From the NCBI GenBank assembly GCA_965247665.1, contig CBDFHH010000005.1, forward strand, positions 1,178,001 to 1,242,000: a stretch of DNA of 64,000 nucleotides, written 5' to 3'. Below are positions 8,210 through 16,616 of the stretch, piece by piece. Source of the stretch: CAUZWH01 sp965247665. Lineage in GTDB: Bacteria > Pseudomonadota > Alphaproteobacteria > SHVV01. A program made the position numbers and the translations under genes. A model generated the notes under the pieces. It searched no databases. It was given only the letters and a program-made list of their open reading frames with translations, and was not told where the DNA came from. Numbering within the stretch: the stretch's first letter is position 1; every line of letters starts with the position of its first letter.

Positions 8210-9216
8210 AGGTCCGCGGATATCTCTACGAGCGAGGCTCCTCGGAACGCACCGAAGTCACCCTCGAAAGAGAGAAGGACCGCTTCCACCTGACCCATGG
8301 AGATGATGGTGCGAGCCTCGATGTCGAGATTCATACCGCGACCGATCGCCTCGCCGGCGTGCCCCAGACGCTCATTCTGAGCACCGGACAGACCTTCCGC
8401 CCCTTTGAGGAACTGCCGGCCGGATTTTTAGGCGTGGCCGAGGGCGCGACGTCGCGCTGGATAGATTGGTTGGAGCGGTTCACGCTGACCAAGGCGGCCG
8501 TTCTGGCGGTGGTGCTCGTTTTGGGTGTGCTGGTCCTGCGGGCTGCGGTGCCCCTCGCCGCGGACCTCGTTGTCGCGGTAGTTCCTCATCAGTACGAAGC
8601 GGTGATCGGCCGACAGACTTTTCGCGAGATCGACGCGCTGATGTTGTCGCCGAGCCAGCTCGACAGCTCCCGACGGAACCGGCTCAAGGCCGCCGCGTTC
8701 GCGCTCGCCCGGCGCGGCGGCATCGATCCGATCCCGGACATCCGGTTTCGCAGAGCGCCACGGATCGGAGCCAACGCCTTCGCGCTGCCTGGCGGGCCGA
8801 TCGTGGTCACCGATGACCTGGTGCGAGTGCTGGAAGACGACGATAAAATTATCGCGGTCTTGGCCCATGAGTTCGGTCACGTCGAGGAACGCCACGCGCT
8901 GCGACGGGTTCTGCGGGTCGCCGGTATCTTCCTGATCGCATCGCTGATCCTGGGCGGTGACCAGTCGATATTGGAGGAGATTGCCGCTGTGGCGGTCTCT
9001 ACGGCCGGGTCCAGTTATTCGAGGCAATTCGAGCGCGATGCCGATGCCTTCGCCGGGCGCCTTCTGGAAAGCGTCGGACGCCCCGCCACTGATCTGGCGG
9101 ACGCGCTAGCGGTTTTGCTGGAGGCTTGCGGCGAGGCGTGTCGAAACGATACCGGTTGGCTGTCCACCCATCCCGCGGTCGAGGAACGTATCCAGACGCT
9201 CAGAGCGAACCGCTAA
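8206..9216 (+). CDS. M48-family zinc metallopeptidase with membrane anchor
   Basis: 336 residues. An N-terminal soluble domain (about 1-85) is followed by a membrane segment (about 97-125) and an M48 (HtpX/Oma1-like) peptidase domain. The zinc motif is AHEFGHVEERH, and the third ligand is probably the Glu in QFERDADAFAG. A hydrophobic segment after the HExxH helix (LRVAGIFLIASLILGG) is also typical. The chain ends at LSTHPAVEERIQTL, a common M48 C-terminus. The gene overlaps the DUF898 gene by 4 nt. It probably degrades misfolded membrane or periplasmic proteins (family knowledge). Confidence 0.88.
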   Translation: MKVRGYLYERGSSERTEVTLEREKDRFHLTHGDDGASLDVEIHTATDRLAGVPQTLILSTGQTFRPFEELPAGFLGVAEGATSRWIDWLERFTLTKAAVLAVVLVLGVLVLRAAVPLAADLVVAVVPHQYEAVIGRQTFREIDALMLSPSQLDSSRRNRLKAAAFALARRGGIDPIPDIRFRRAPRIGANAFALPGGPIVVTDDLVRVLEDDDKIIAVLAHEFGHVEERHALRRVLRVAGIFLIASLILGGDQSILEEIAAVAVSTAGSSYSRQFERDADAFAGRLLESVGRPATDLADALAVLLEACGEACRNDTGWLSTHPAVEERIQTLRANR

Positions 9217-9802
9217 ACTACGGTCGATCCCACTCATATGCACCAGCTCATGCCCCAGCTCAACGCCAAACCGGTGCCAACTGCCGGCTATCGGGATCGC
9301 CGAGCGGGAGAGCGGTACGTGGTGCGAACACGCCCCGTCTAAGAGGCACCAACATGCCGGAGCATCTCGACGAGGAGATCCGACGGCGCACTCGTGTGCG
9401 ACGTATCTTCCCCAAAGCTGGCGCTATTGCCAATGCGTCGCCTAGGCCTCGCAGAACGTTCTTGCGCTGCCGTGAATCGCGCTCTCCTCACTGTGCGTTT
9501 TCCAGGCGCTTCAAGGCTTCGCGGGCGGTCACGACGGAAATACCCTGAATCTCTCCGAGCGCAAGCGCGTGTTCTTGTCCGCGGAGACGGTCGAGTCCAA
9601 CGTTCCCGGCGATTCCGTACGTGACCGAGCCGTACGGGGGCGGAGGTGAGGGTTGGCTGTGAGCAACTGCTACGATGGCACGAGGCCGGTCCGCCCGCGA
9701 GTTGGAAACGGGAACGGGCGCGGCTGTTCGAGCCTATGACAGGTCTGGTGAATCCACCATTTAAGGCTCCCGGCACCGAATGAGCGGGGAATAGGAAAGA
9801 GA
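9217..9802. other. 586-nt intergenic region without a convincing gene
   Basis: No open frame here has both a ribosome site and a recognisable family. A minus-strand frame ending at 9488 (residues ...EIQGISVVTAREALKRLE) faintly resembles the end of a PIN-domain toxin but has no identifiable start. The last 40 nt carry the ribosome site of the K+ channel gene (AGGAAAGAGA). Probably decayed sequence plus the channel promoter. Confidence 0.3.
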
Positions 9803-10519
9803 ATGAATATCAGATCCATCGTGCAAGGATCAGACACGGTTGCGGGGCGTGTTTTCGATTGGGCTGTCCTCGCCCTGATAATTTTCTCGATAATCACGCT
9901 AACCGTCGAGACCCTGCCTGATCTGTCACCCGAGGCAAAACTGGCGTTCGAGGTCTCGGAAATCGTGGTCACCGTGCTGTTCACAATCGAGTACGGTTTG
10001 CGCATCGCTACTTCGTCCAAGAAACTGAACTACGTCCTGAGCTTCTATGGGATCATTGATTTGATCGCCATCCTTCCCCTCTATCTTGCTCTTGGCCTGG
10101 ACCTTCGCATGGTGCGGGTTTTTCGTCTTCTGCGGATATTTCGGATCTTGAAGCTTGCTCGATACAGCAATGCCATGAGCCGTTTTGGTAGAGCGCTCAT
10201 CTATGTCAAAGAAGAAGCACTGATTTTCCTCCTGGCCACATCGATGTTGCTCTACCTTTCCGCCGTGGGCATCTTTTATTTTGAGAGAGAGGCTCAACCC
10301 GAACACTTTGGCTCGATATTCCACAGCTTGTGGTGGGCGGTCGCGACCCTGACAACAGTCGGCTATGGCGATGTCTTCCCCATAACCGCGGGAGGCAAAT
10401 TGTTCACGTTCGTTGTGTTGATGTGTGGCTTGGGTATCGTGGCCGCGCCCGCCGGCCTTATCGCCGCGGCATTATCCAAGGTTCGGCAAGACGAGGATCG
10501 CCCAGCGGCCGGAGGATGA
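9803..10519 (+). CDS. Voltage-gated potassium channel (6TM, Kv-like)
   Basis: 238 residues with six membrane segments. S4 is visible as RMVRVFRLLRIFRILKLARY, with Arg every third residue, and the pore loop carries the K+ selectivity filter TTVGYGD. The short C-terminus (about 20 residues after S6) has no RCK or cyclic-nucleotide domain, so gating would depend on voltage alone. The start ATG at 9803 is preceded by AGGAAAGAGA. It is in the inner membrane and probably conducts K+ for membrane-potential or osmotic control. It stands alone between intergenic regions and shows no operon partner. Confidence 0.92.
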   Translation: MNIRSIVQGSDTVAGRVFDWAVLALIIFSIITLTVETLPDLSPEAKLAFEVSEIVVTVLFTIEYGLRIATSSKKLNYVLSFYGIIDLIAILPLYLALGLDLRMVRVFRLLRIFRILKLARYSNAMSRFGRALIYVKEEALIFLLATSMLLYLSAVGIFYFEREAQPEHFGSIFHSLWWAVATLTTVGYGDVFPITAGGKLFTFVVLMCGLGIVAAPAGLIAAALSKVRQDEDRPAAGG

Positions 10520-10766
10520 TGCCTGGCGGTCCGTGAAGAACCGCTAAGCGGTCGATATTCTGGTCTGATCGGCGCGCCGATACCGCTCACATCTCCGCCT
10601 TGGGAGATCGTTGCAGTGAAACGGTTTTCGCCTATCCGGCGGAACCGACCCTCGACCCCTGTATTTCTCCGAGACAGTTCTTCCGGAAGGTTTTGTTCCA
10701 GAGAGTTTCGGAAATAGTTGGCGAGACTGCGAGGGCGTCGCGTAGAAAATCGGCGATGGCCGCGGG

Positions 10767-12389
10767 TCACTCCCAACCATGGGTTCCGTAGATATCGGTC
10801 GTCGGTTTGAAGACCACCGTTCCGTCGATATCGTAGAGAAAGCAGTTTCCGTGACCCCCGCTGTACTCCCGGCACCGCGCCAGCGCCCTCTCGTGCGCCT
10901 GCTCCTCGCTCGGTTGTCCGGTCGCATACCCGTATCGACCGTTCCAGTTGAGCGCGAGCGCGCGGTGCAACCCTCGATCGGCATAGCCCGAGCGGATGCT
11001 CGGCAGCCGCGCGCGGCGCACGAAGGGAACCGCGCTGCCGTCGAACTTCTTCGGGTAGGTGATCTGTGTAGGCTGGACTGCGAACGTCACCAATTCCCCG
11101 TTTACGGCAACGAGACCGCAGGGCTTCCGCCCGCTATGCCCGCACCTCTGCAACACGTTTCGGATTCGCGCCTGGGTGGTCCAACTGCCGCCCCATGACC
11201 AGGCCGAACAGCCGCTTTCGCAGACCGCGAGCACGAATTCGTACTTCCGATCGCCGACGAAGTCGCCACGCACCATGTCTCGCACCCGGTCGGAGACGAA
11301 GGGTACTTTGCCGGCATCGAACGGACCCAGGACCTCGTAGTCGATGCGATCCGCTCCCGCCGCTGGGCGTGCGGCGTGCGGGCGTCCCGCGAACCGGCGC
11401 AGGAACGCCCAGATCTCCTCCGCGCTCTCGATGTCGCGGTTGTGGCCGCCGGCCCTTTCGCGCCATTCGTCCGAGACGGGCTCATAGCTCGGCCAGGAGT
11501 GGCCGCCGCCTTCGACCCTCAACAGCTTGACGGCATTCTCGACCGTGCAACCGGTCCAGACGATTTCGCGGACGCGGCTTTCGTCCTTGGTGTCCCGGTC
11601 GTACAAAAGGTCGGCCTTCTGGCCGGTGCAGCCGTGGAGCAGGCGAAAATGCTCCAGGGTCTCGGGGATCGACAGCGCGCGTCCCGTCGGGAACAGCCAT
11701 CCGTCCCAAGGCAAAATCCTGTCGTTGGTCCCCGCGATGACCAACAGAGGTGTCGGCGCGGTTGCCGCACAGGCGTCTCGGTGCGGCTGATACATCGCGC
11801 CGCCTCCCGGCGCGGCGGCCGCAAACGGCGTCTCGGCCAAGCACAGCAGCTTGTACGACATGATGGCGCCGTCCGAGAACCCCGTTAGATAAACCCGCTC
11901 CGGATCCGCCAAACCCTCTTCGACGAGACGCGCGATCATGCCGAAGACGAAACCCACATCGTCCACCGGACGCCCGTCCTCCAGCGCGACGTTCTCCAGC
12001 CCCTCAAACAGGCTCCACCTTCCGAGCCAGGCATGCGGGTATGCGACGATGAATTCCTCGCGATCCGCCACCCGGTTCAACGATTGCCACGCGATCTCCG
12101 CGAGGTTGTCGCGTTCCGCCAAGGCTTGTTCCTTGCCGCGATAGCCGTGCAGCGACACCACCAACGGGGCCGGCGCCGCTGCCGCGGCCTCGATGTTGTG
12201 CACATAGTAGTGCCGCGCGACCTCCTGGTGCTCCAGGGTTCGCGCCTCTCCGGCATGCCTCGGCGAGACGGGGATTTCTCCGTTATGCCTAGGCGAGACA
12301 GGAATCTCTCCGCTGCACGCCGCCAGAATAGGGGTCACCAGGAACGCGGCAAGTAGCGCTGCCTGCCGCCGTTTCATCGTCTTCACCAT
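10767..12389 (-). CDS. PHB-depolymerase-like (LpqC-type) secreted lipoprotein esterase with C-terminal extension
   Basis: 540 residues from the ATG at 12389 (AAGG upstream); the frame stays open further upstream but without coding character. An N-terminal lipoprotein signal ends in ILAAC (Cys25), followed by two copies of a ten-residue unit (GEIPVSPRHN/A). The alpha/beta-hydrolase domain (about 55-330) has the LpqC/feruloyl-esterase pattern: VVSLHGYRG, nucleophile Ser in GFSDG, an acid in AGTNDRILPW, and His in GGGHSWP. About 190 further residues contain Cys-rich segments ending in a DUF4189-like stretch (WNGRYGYATGQPSEEQA). Probably anchored in the envelope and acting on esters outside the cytoplasm. 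Confidence 0.8.
   Translation of the reverse strand: MVKTMKRRQAALLAAFLVTPILAACSGEIPVSPRHNGEIPVSPRHAGEARTLEHQEVARHYYVHNIEAAAAAPAPLVVSLHGYRGKEQALAERDNLAEIAWQSLNRVADREEFIVAYPHAWLGRWSLFEGLENVALEDGRPVDDVGFVFGMIARLVEEGLADPERVYLTGFSDGAIMSYKLLCLAETPFAAAAPGGGAMYQPHRDACAATAPTPLLVIAGTNDRILPWDGWLFPTGRALSIPETLEHFRLLHGCTGQKADLLYDRDTKDESRVREIVWTGCTVENAVKLLRVEGGGHSWPSYEPVSDEWRERAGGHNRDIESAEEIWAFLRRFAGRPHAARPAAGADRIDYEVLGPFDAGKVPFVSDRVRDMVRGDFVGDRKYEFVLAVCESGCSAWSWGGSWTTQARIRNVLQRCGHSGRKPCGLVAVNGELVTFAVQPTQITYPKKFDGSAVPFVRRARLPSIRSGYADRGLHRALALNWNGRYGYATGQPSEEQAHERALARCREYSGGHGNCFLYDIDGTVVFKPTTDIYGTHGWE
12252..12311 (-). repeat. Tandem 30-nt repeat inside the esterase lipoprotein gene
   Basis: Two consecutive 30-nt units encode GEIPVSPRHN and GEIPVSPRHA, directly after the lipobox cysteine. 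The DNA copies differ at a few third positions, so the duplication is not brand new or the peptide is under selection. Such repeats lengthen the linker between the lipid anchor and the enzyme domain and can change copy number by slippage. Confidence 0.85.
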
Positions 12390-12989
12390 CGGTCTGCCTT
12401 GCGAGTGCGTGAACGGAATCGTGACAAGGGGGCTGCGGATACGCGCTTGCTCCAGCACCACCTGCCGCCGCGATAGCCCGGATCGCAGGGAGGAGTCCAG
12501 ATCCTCACGTCCCCCATGTCGATTCTCCCTCACGCCGGCCGCCGGCGCGGCCCGCCCGTGCCAGGGCAACGCGGACTTTGGGCCGAGTGGATAGCGCTCG
12601 CGTCTGTGCTCGGGACCTTCTCGATTCCTTGCCGTCACGAGAGCAAACTCGGCACGTATGCGTGAACCGAAGAGCGCGGGATCGAACCCCGTCTGCGCCG
12701 CGGAAATTGTCGCGGTCGAGCTGCCACCGATGCCGGACCTCGCTCTCGCTCCCATCGAGCTACGGCGGCCGCCGAATGTGATATACGCGTCGATGCGTCG
12801 GTGTCTCGTTTTCGCTCGCCGGGGGGATCTCCGCATCCCCGCTTTGAGCGCCGATGACGTCACCGCCCTAACGGCGGGGCTCCAGCAAGCGGGCAGGGAG
12901 CGGCGATTGTCGTGATGGCCGGCGCAGGGGGGCGGTGCCCGCTGGATAATCCTCAAGAGGAAGAGGAGGCAGCAGAAGAGGAGACGCCC
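12390..12989. other. 600-nt region upstream of the esterase gene, no confident gene
   Basis: This gap separates the esterase start from the divergent membrane-protein gene. One plus-strand frame of 85 codons (12658-12915) has fairly GC-rich third positions but no ribosome site and no family match. A tRNA-like minus-strand motif around 12655-12790 does not fold into a full cloverleaf. Promoters for both divergent genes presumably lie here. Confidence 0.3.
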
Positions 12990-13562
12990 ATGACCACGAT
13001 CGCTGTCGCTGACGAACAGGTTCCCGGTATCAACTGGAACAATCTGTGGTGGGTCGCCGCGGTGCTTGCGGTGATGGTCGCCGCTATCCTGATCGACGAT
13101 TTCTGGTACCTGAACTTCGTGCACGTCATCGCCGGGCTGCTGTGGACCGGCATCGACCTGTTCATGGGCTTCGTGATTGGTCCGATCATGCGCACGCTGA
13201 GCCTCGAAGCGCGCCGCGCCATGATCGTTCGGCTGATGCCGCGCATGCTGTTCATCATGCCGACGGTGTCGACCGTCACGACCACCGCCGGCTGGTTCCT
13301 CGCCGAGATGCGCGGCTATATCGAAACGCCGCTGTCGTGGTGGGTGATCGCGGCGCTGGTGATCGTCACCATCCTGACGGTCCAGGGGCTCGGCATCCTG
13401 CTGCCGGTCAACATCAGGGTCTACCTGCAGATGCGCCGCGACAATCCCGATATGGAGCTGGTCGGCCGCTTGATGCGGCGTTATATGCGCGTCGTCGCCT
13501 CGCAGGGGGTGATGCAGATCGCCATCATCGTCATCATGACGCGGTTCGTCGCCGGGATTTGA
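12990..13562 (+). CDS. Four-helix integral membrane protein (DUF2269/CopD-like)
   Basis: 190 residues starting at the ATG at 12990, which has AAGAGGAG upstream; an in-frame upstream ATG at 12912 would add an acidic non-hydrophobic tail and is less likely. About five hydrophobic segments are visible (about 18-35, 38-65, 90-112, 122-145, 168-188). The segment NFVHVIAGLLWTGIDLF, with its membrane His, is like DUF2269/CopD-type or PuuD N-terminal membrane proteins, which may bind haem. No enzymatic motif is present. It converges with the AI-2E transporter gene 19 nt away. The function is unknown. Confidence 0.75.
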   Translation: MTTIAVADEQVPGINWNNLWWVAAVLAVMVAAILIDDFWYLNFVHVIAGLLWTGIDLFMGFVIGPIMRTLSLEARRAMIVRLMPRMLFIMPTVSTVTTTAGWFLAEMRGYIETPLSWWVIAALVIVTILTVQGLGILLPVNIRVYLQMRRDNPDMELVGRLMRRYMRVVASQGVMQIAIIVIMTRFVAGI

Positions 13563-13581
13563 CTGCTGCCAAGGTTGGGCG

Positions 13582-14637
13582 TTAGTCCTCGGCGATCGAA
13601 ATATCGCCGTCGTTCGATAACAGAATCGCGATCGGCCGCGTTGCCGGAAAGTGCGCGAAGATTATCATGCCGATCACCGTGATCGGCACGCACAGGAACA
13701 TCCCGGCTACGCCCCAGATCGAGCCCCACAGCGCCAGCGACAGGATCACGACCAGCGCGCTGAGGTTGAGCGATTTGCCCATCAGCCGGGGCTCCAGCAC
13801 GTTGCCGATCAGGAACTGGGTGGCACCGAGCAACGCCGCGACGGCGATGAAGGGCAGGATTGCACCGAACTGCACCAGCGTTAGCAGGGCCGGAAAGATA
13901 ATTCCTATCAGCGAGCCGACGGTCGGGATGTAATTGAGCAAAAAAATGATGAACGCCCAGAACTCGGCAAGATCGACCCCGACGACGATTAGCACGACGT
14001 AGCTGACGCCGCCGGTCGCCAGGCTCATCAGCGTCTTGATCCAGATATAGGTCTGGATCCGTTTCTGCATGTGCTGCAGCAGCTTTCGGACCCGCGCCTC
14101 GCGCTCCGGATCGGGGAACAACGCCCGCATCTTCTTGTCGAAGGTCTGCTGCTCGATCAGCAGGAACATCACATAGACGAGAATGATACCGGCGCCGCCG
14201 GCAAAGCCGGCGATAGCCGAGGCAAAGTTGCGCATCGCATCGCCGAAATTGATCTGGTCGGCCACCTGGGCGACGCTCGGCGCCTGCTCGAAGCCGAAGG
14301 CGGCGGCAACGCGATCGATGATCTTTTCGAGGTTGACCTGGTAGTCCGGCGCCGCCCGCTGCACATCGGCGATGTTGTTGCTGATCATTTCCACGAGCAG
14401 CGCGATGGCAAGGAACACGCTGATGATGGCCAGTGTCATGCGCAGCCAACCCGGCAAATGCAGCATGCCGAAATGGATGCGGTCGAACGCCGTGGCCAGG
14501 GCGTTGAGGATGTACCAGATCATCACCGATACGGCGAGCGGGATCAGCAGATCCTTGCCGGCGACCAACAAGCCGATCGCCATCAGCGCGACGGCGAATG
14601 CCATCGACATGTAGATCGGCCGGGCGGCGAGCGTCAT
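13582..14637 (-). CDS. AI-2E (PerM/DUF20) family transporter
   Basis: 351 residues with eight hydrophobic segments in the AI-2E family layout: two pairs of helices, a central soluble stretch (about 105-200) and four C-terminal helices. Family signatures include NYIPTVGSLIG, the LEPRLMGKSLNLSALVV segment and WGSIWGVAGMFLCVP. The family includes Na+/H+ antiporters and the AI-2 exporter TqsA, so the substrate is open. The start ATG at 14637 has GGAGG about ten bases upstream. It lies head to tail with the small DUF427-like gene, 33 nt away on the same strand. Confidence 0.9.
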   Translation of the reverse strand: MTLAARPIYMSMAFAVALMAIGLLVAGKDLLIPLAVSVMIWYILNALATAFDRIHFGMLHLPGWLRMTLAIISVFLAIALLVEMISNNIADVQRAAPDYQVNLEKIIDRVAAAFGFEQAPSVAQVADQINFGDAMRNFASAIAGFAGGAGIILVYVMFLLIEQQTFDKKMRALFPDPEREARVRKLLQHMQKRIQTYIWIKTLMSLATGGVSYVVLIVVGVDLAEFWAFIIFLLNYIPTVGSLIGIIFPALLTLVQFGAILPFIAVAALLGATQFLIGNVLEPRLMGKSLNLSALVVILSLALWGSIWGVAGMFLCVPITVIGMIIFAHFPATRPIAILLSNDGDISIAED

Positions 14638-14670
14638 CGGGGGAGCTGCCTCCGGTGCCGTGAGGGGTAT

Positions 14671-14850
14671 TCAGTCCGCGGCTTCCACGCCGCCCCGCAA
14701 GGCGACGTGGTCTTTGATGTGCGCGGATTTGTTGCGATCGACGATATGCGCGCACACCGGCGCGTCCGGCGACAAGTCGTGGTTCGCTTCCCCCGCGATC
14801 GTGCCGTCGCTCTCGGCGAGCACGGCGGCGTTCCAGGTCGTTGTGGCCAT
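14671..14850 (-). CDS. Small DUF427-like protein with the middle of the domain missing
   Basis: 59 residues. The N-terminus (TTTWNAAVLAESDGTIAGEAN) matches the start of DUF427 proteins, and the end (SAHIKDHVALRGGVEAAD) matches their C-terminal helix, but the central part with the conserved CPWKG motif is absent. Full-length members are about 90-120 residues. The ribosome site CCCGGAGG before the ATG at 14850 is good, so it may still be translated. It could be an internally deleted remnant or a reduced paralogue. It is followed on the same strand by the AI-2E transporter gene. Confidence 0.6.
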   Translation of the reverse strand: MATTTWNAAVLAESDGTIAGEANHDLSPDAPVCAHIVDRNKSAHIKDHVALRGGVEAAD

Positions 14851-14944
14851 ACGGGCCTCCGGGCTATGCAGCGAATTGTCGCGCTGCGATACTAACTTGC
14901 CGCGTTCGTTGCACATAGCGGCCAATCCTCGGGAGGAACGGCAG

Positions 14945-15358
14945 GTGACCAAACTCAGCGTTACCAAACAGCTCACGCGCGAAGGCGCCGAGGCGATGGG
15001 CGAGGCGGAGGTCGCCGAAGCTGCGAAAAGCGACTGGGGCATTGCCGTCGCGATCGTTGATGCCGGCGGCAATCCGCCCTGCCTCGCGCGGATGGAGACT
15101 GCACCGGTGGCAAGCTATCGCGGCGCCTCTTCCGAAGCCTGGACCGCGGCGACCTTTGCCCGACCGACCCGGATTCCGGACGCTGGGATCGCCGCGGGCC
15201 GCACGCAAATCCTGCCGTTTTTCGATGCTTTGCCGATCCAGGACGGCCTGCCCGTCCAGATCGGCGGCGCAACGATTGCCGGTATCGGCGGCGGCGACGC
15301 CACCGCCGCCAAGGACGAGCAATGCGCGCAGGCGGGGGTCGACGCGCTCGCGCTGTAG
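14945..15358 (+). CDS. GlcG/HbpS-family protein (DUF336)
   Basis: 137 residues from a GTG at 14945 with GGAGGAA six bases upstream. It shows the GlcG/HbpS pattern: IAVAIVDAGGNPPCLARMETAP at 30-52, a central A-rich helix, GLPVQIGGATIAGIGGGDATAAKDEQCAQAGVDAL at the end. Family members bind haem or corrinoids, or accompany catabolic enzymes such as glycolate oxidase and diol dehydratases; the exact role is mostly unknown. It is the first of three closely spaced plus-strand genes with the LVIVD and triple-RidA proteins, which suggests a shared catabolic task. Confidence 0.85.
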   Translation: MTKLSVTKQLTREGAEAMGEAEVAEAAKSDWGIAVAIVDAGGNPPCLARMETAPVASYRGASSEAWTAATFARPTRIPDAGIAAGRTQILPFFDALPIQDGLPVQIGGATIAGIGGGDATAAKDEQCAQAGVDALAL

Positions 15359-15414
15359 CACCCCGCAACCCCCGCTGCCGCACTGTGCTGCGCACCGAGC
15401 ACGACATCCGCGGA

Positions 15415-16608
15415 ATGCGCCTGCTGGCGCACGATCCGCTCGCTGGCCATGGTTGCCTCGGCGAAGGGGTGCGCATCCAGCTCGCCGGCGATGGCCGTCG
15501 CATCCTGTGGCTCGCCCATGAGCGCGCGCCGAAAGGAATGACAGCGGTCGATGTCAGCGATCCGCGCGCCCCGACCGTGATCCTGCAGACCGATCTGCCG
15601 CATGACGAACTGCGCACCAACTCGCTCGGCATCTCCGGCGATCTGCTCGCGGTGGCGTACCAGACCTCGCAGGCCGGCCGGACCCCGGCCGGCTTCGAGC
15701 TCTACGACATCAAGGACCCGGAGAGTCCGCGACAGATCTGCTTCTTCGACGCGTCGGGCCCGGCCTCGCGCGGCGTCCATAATCTGTGGTTCTGCGATGG
15801 CGAATTCGTACACATGGCGGCCGGCGCCGACGATTTCACGCCCCACCATCCTCTCGACGACCAGTTCTACCGTATTGTCGATGTGCGCAATCCCGCCAAA
15901 CCTGCCGAGGTCGGTCGCTGGTGGCTGCCGGGAACCCGGGTCGGCGACGCGACGCCGCAACCGCCCCGACATCCGCAACCGTTCGACTATGGCATTCGCG
16001 CCCACAACACCAATGTCTATCCCCAGCGGCCCGATCGCTGCTATGTCGGCCTGATCGACGCCGGCGCGGTGATCCTGGACATCTCCGACATGGGCGCGCC
16101 ACGGCTCATCTCGCGCTGGGATAACTCGCCGCCGTTTTGCGGATTCACCCACACGCTGATGCCGATCTTCACACGCGGTATCATGATCGCCACCGACGAA
16201 ACCGTAATCGCCGGCGGCGGGGACCATCCCAAACATGTGTGGGTGCTGGACGGTCGCGACGAAGCCAACCTCGTTCCGATCGCCACCTGTCCTCAGCCCC
16301 CGCTTGAGGACTATGTCGACCGCGGCGGCCGCTTTGGCGCTCACAATCTTCACGAGAACCATCCCGACCCGCCGGCGCTGCGCTCCGACACGCTCGTGTT
16401 CGGCACCTTTTTCAACGCCGGATTGCGCGTCTACGACACCTCAGACCCCTATCGGCCCGAAGAGGTCGCCTATTTCGTACCGGCCGACAGCGATCTGTCC
16501 TATCTCTCGACGACGCAGCTCAACGACGTCTTCGTCGACGAGCGTGGCGTGATCTACACGGTCGATCGCTGCGGTGCCGGCCTCTACATCCTCGAACTCG
16601 ATCTTTAG
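15415..16608 (+). CDS. LVIVD-repeat beta-propeller protein
   Basis: About 397 residues. Repeated units such as MTAVDVSDPRAPTVI, YDIKDPESPRQI, IVDVRNPAKPAEVG, ILDISDMGAPRLIS and RVYDTSDPYRPEEVAYF are LVIVD repeats that form a beta-propeller. No signal peptide is evident, so a cytoplasmic location is likely. The start is uncertain: ATG 15415 gives the usual family N-terminus, while a GTG at 15385 lies in the same frame; neither has a strong ribosome site. It follows the GlcG-like gene by 56 nt and precedes the triple-RidA gene by 8 nt, so all three are probably co-transcribed. The molecular function is unknown. Confidence 0.82.
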   Translation: MRLLAHDPLAGHGCLGEGVRIQLAGDGRRILWLAHERAPKGMTAVDVSDPRAPTVILQTDLPHDELRTNSLGISGDLLAVAYQTSQAGRTPAGFELYDIKDPESPRQICFFDASGPASRGVHNLWFCDGEFVHMAAGADDFTPHHPLDDQFYRIVDVRNPAKPAEVGRWWLPGTRVGDATPQPPRHPQPFDYGIRAHNTNVYPQRPDRCYVGLIDAGAVILDISDMGAPRLISRWDNSPPFCGFTHTLMPIFTRGIMIATDETVIAGGGDHPKHVWVLDGRDEANLVPIATCPQPPLEDYVDRGGRFGAHNLHENHPDPPALRSDTLVFGTFFNAGLRVYDTSDPYRPEEVAYFVPADSDLSYLSTTQLNDVFVDERGVIYTVDRCGAGLYILELDL

Positions 16609-16616
16609 CGGCGACT

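Noticed and set aside
9488..9700. Minus-strand frame with an end like a PIN-domain toxin (GISVVTAREALKRLE)
   Set aside because: No start or ribosome site, no conserved acidic residues seen and the upstream sequence is proline-rich; the similarity is too weak to call a toxin gene.
10568..10581. Perfect 14-nt palindrome ATCGGCGCGCCGAT after the K+ channel gene
   Set aside because: GC-rich palindromes like this are expected by chance; it lies between two gene ends with no promoter to control.
12655..12790. tRNA-like pattern on the minus strand (GGGTTCGATCCC T-loop and a TAGCTCGATGGGAGC D-arm-like stretch)
   Set aside because: The pieces are too far apart (about 110 nt), the acceptor stem halves do not pair, the T-stem has a mismatch and no anticodon arm can be placed, so it is not a credible tRNA or tRNA-Sec.
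12658..12915. Plus-strand frame of 85 codons before the DUF2269-like gene
   Set aside because: Third-position G+C is moderately high, but it has no ribosome site and no family; kept only as a note.
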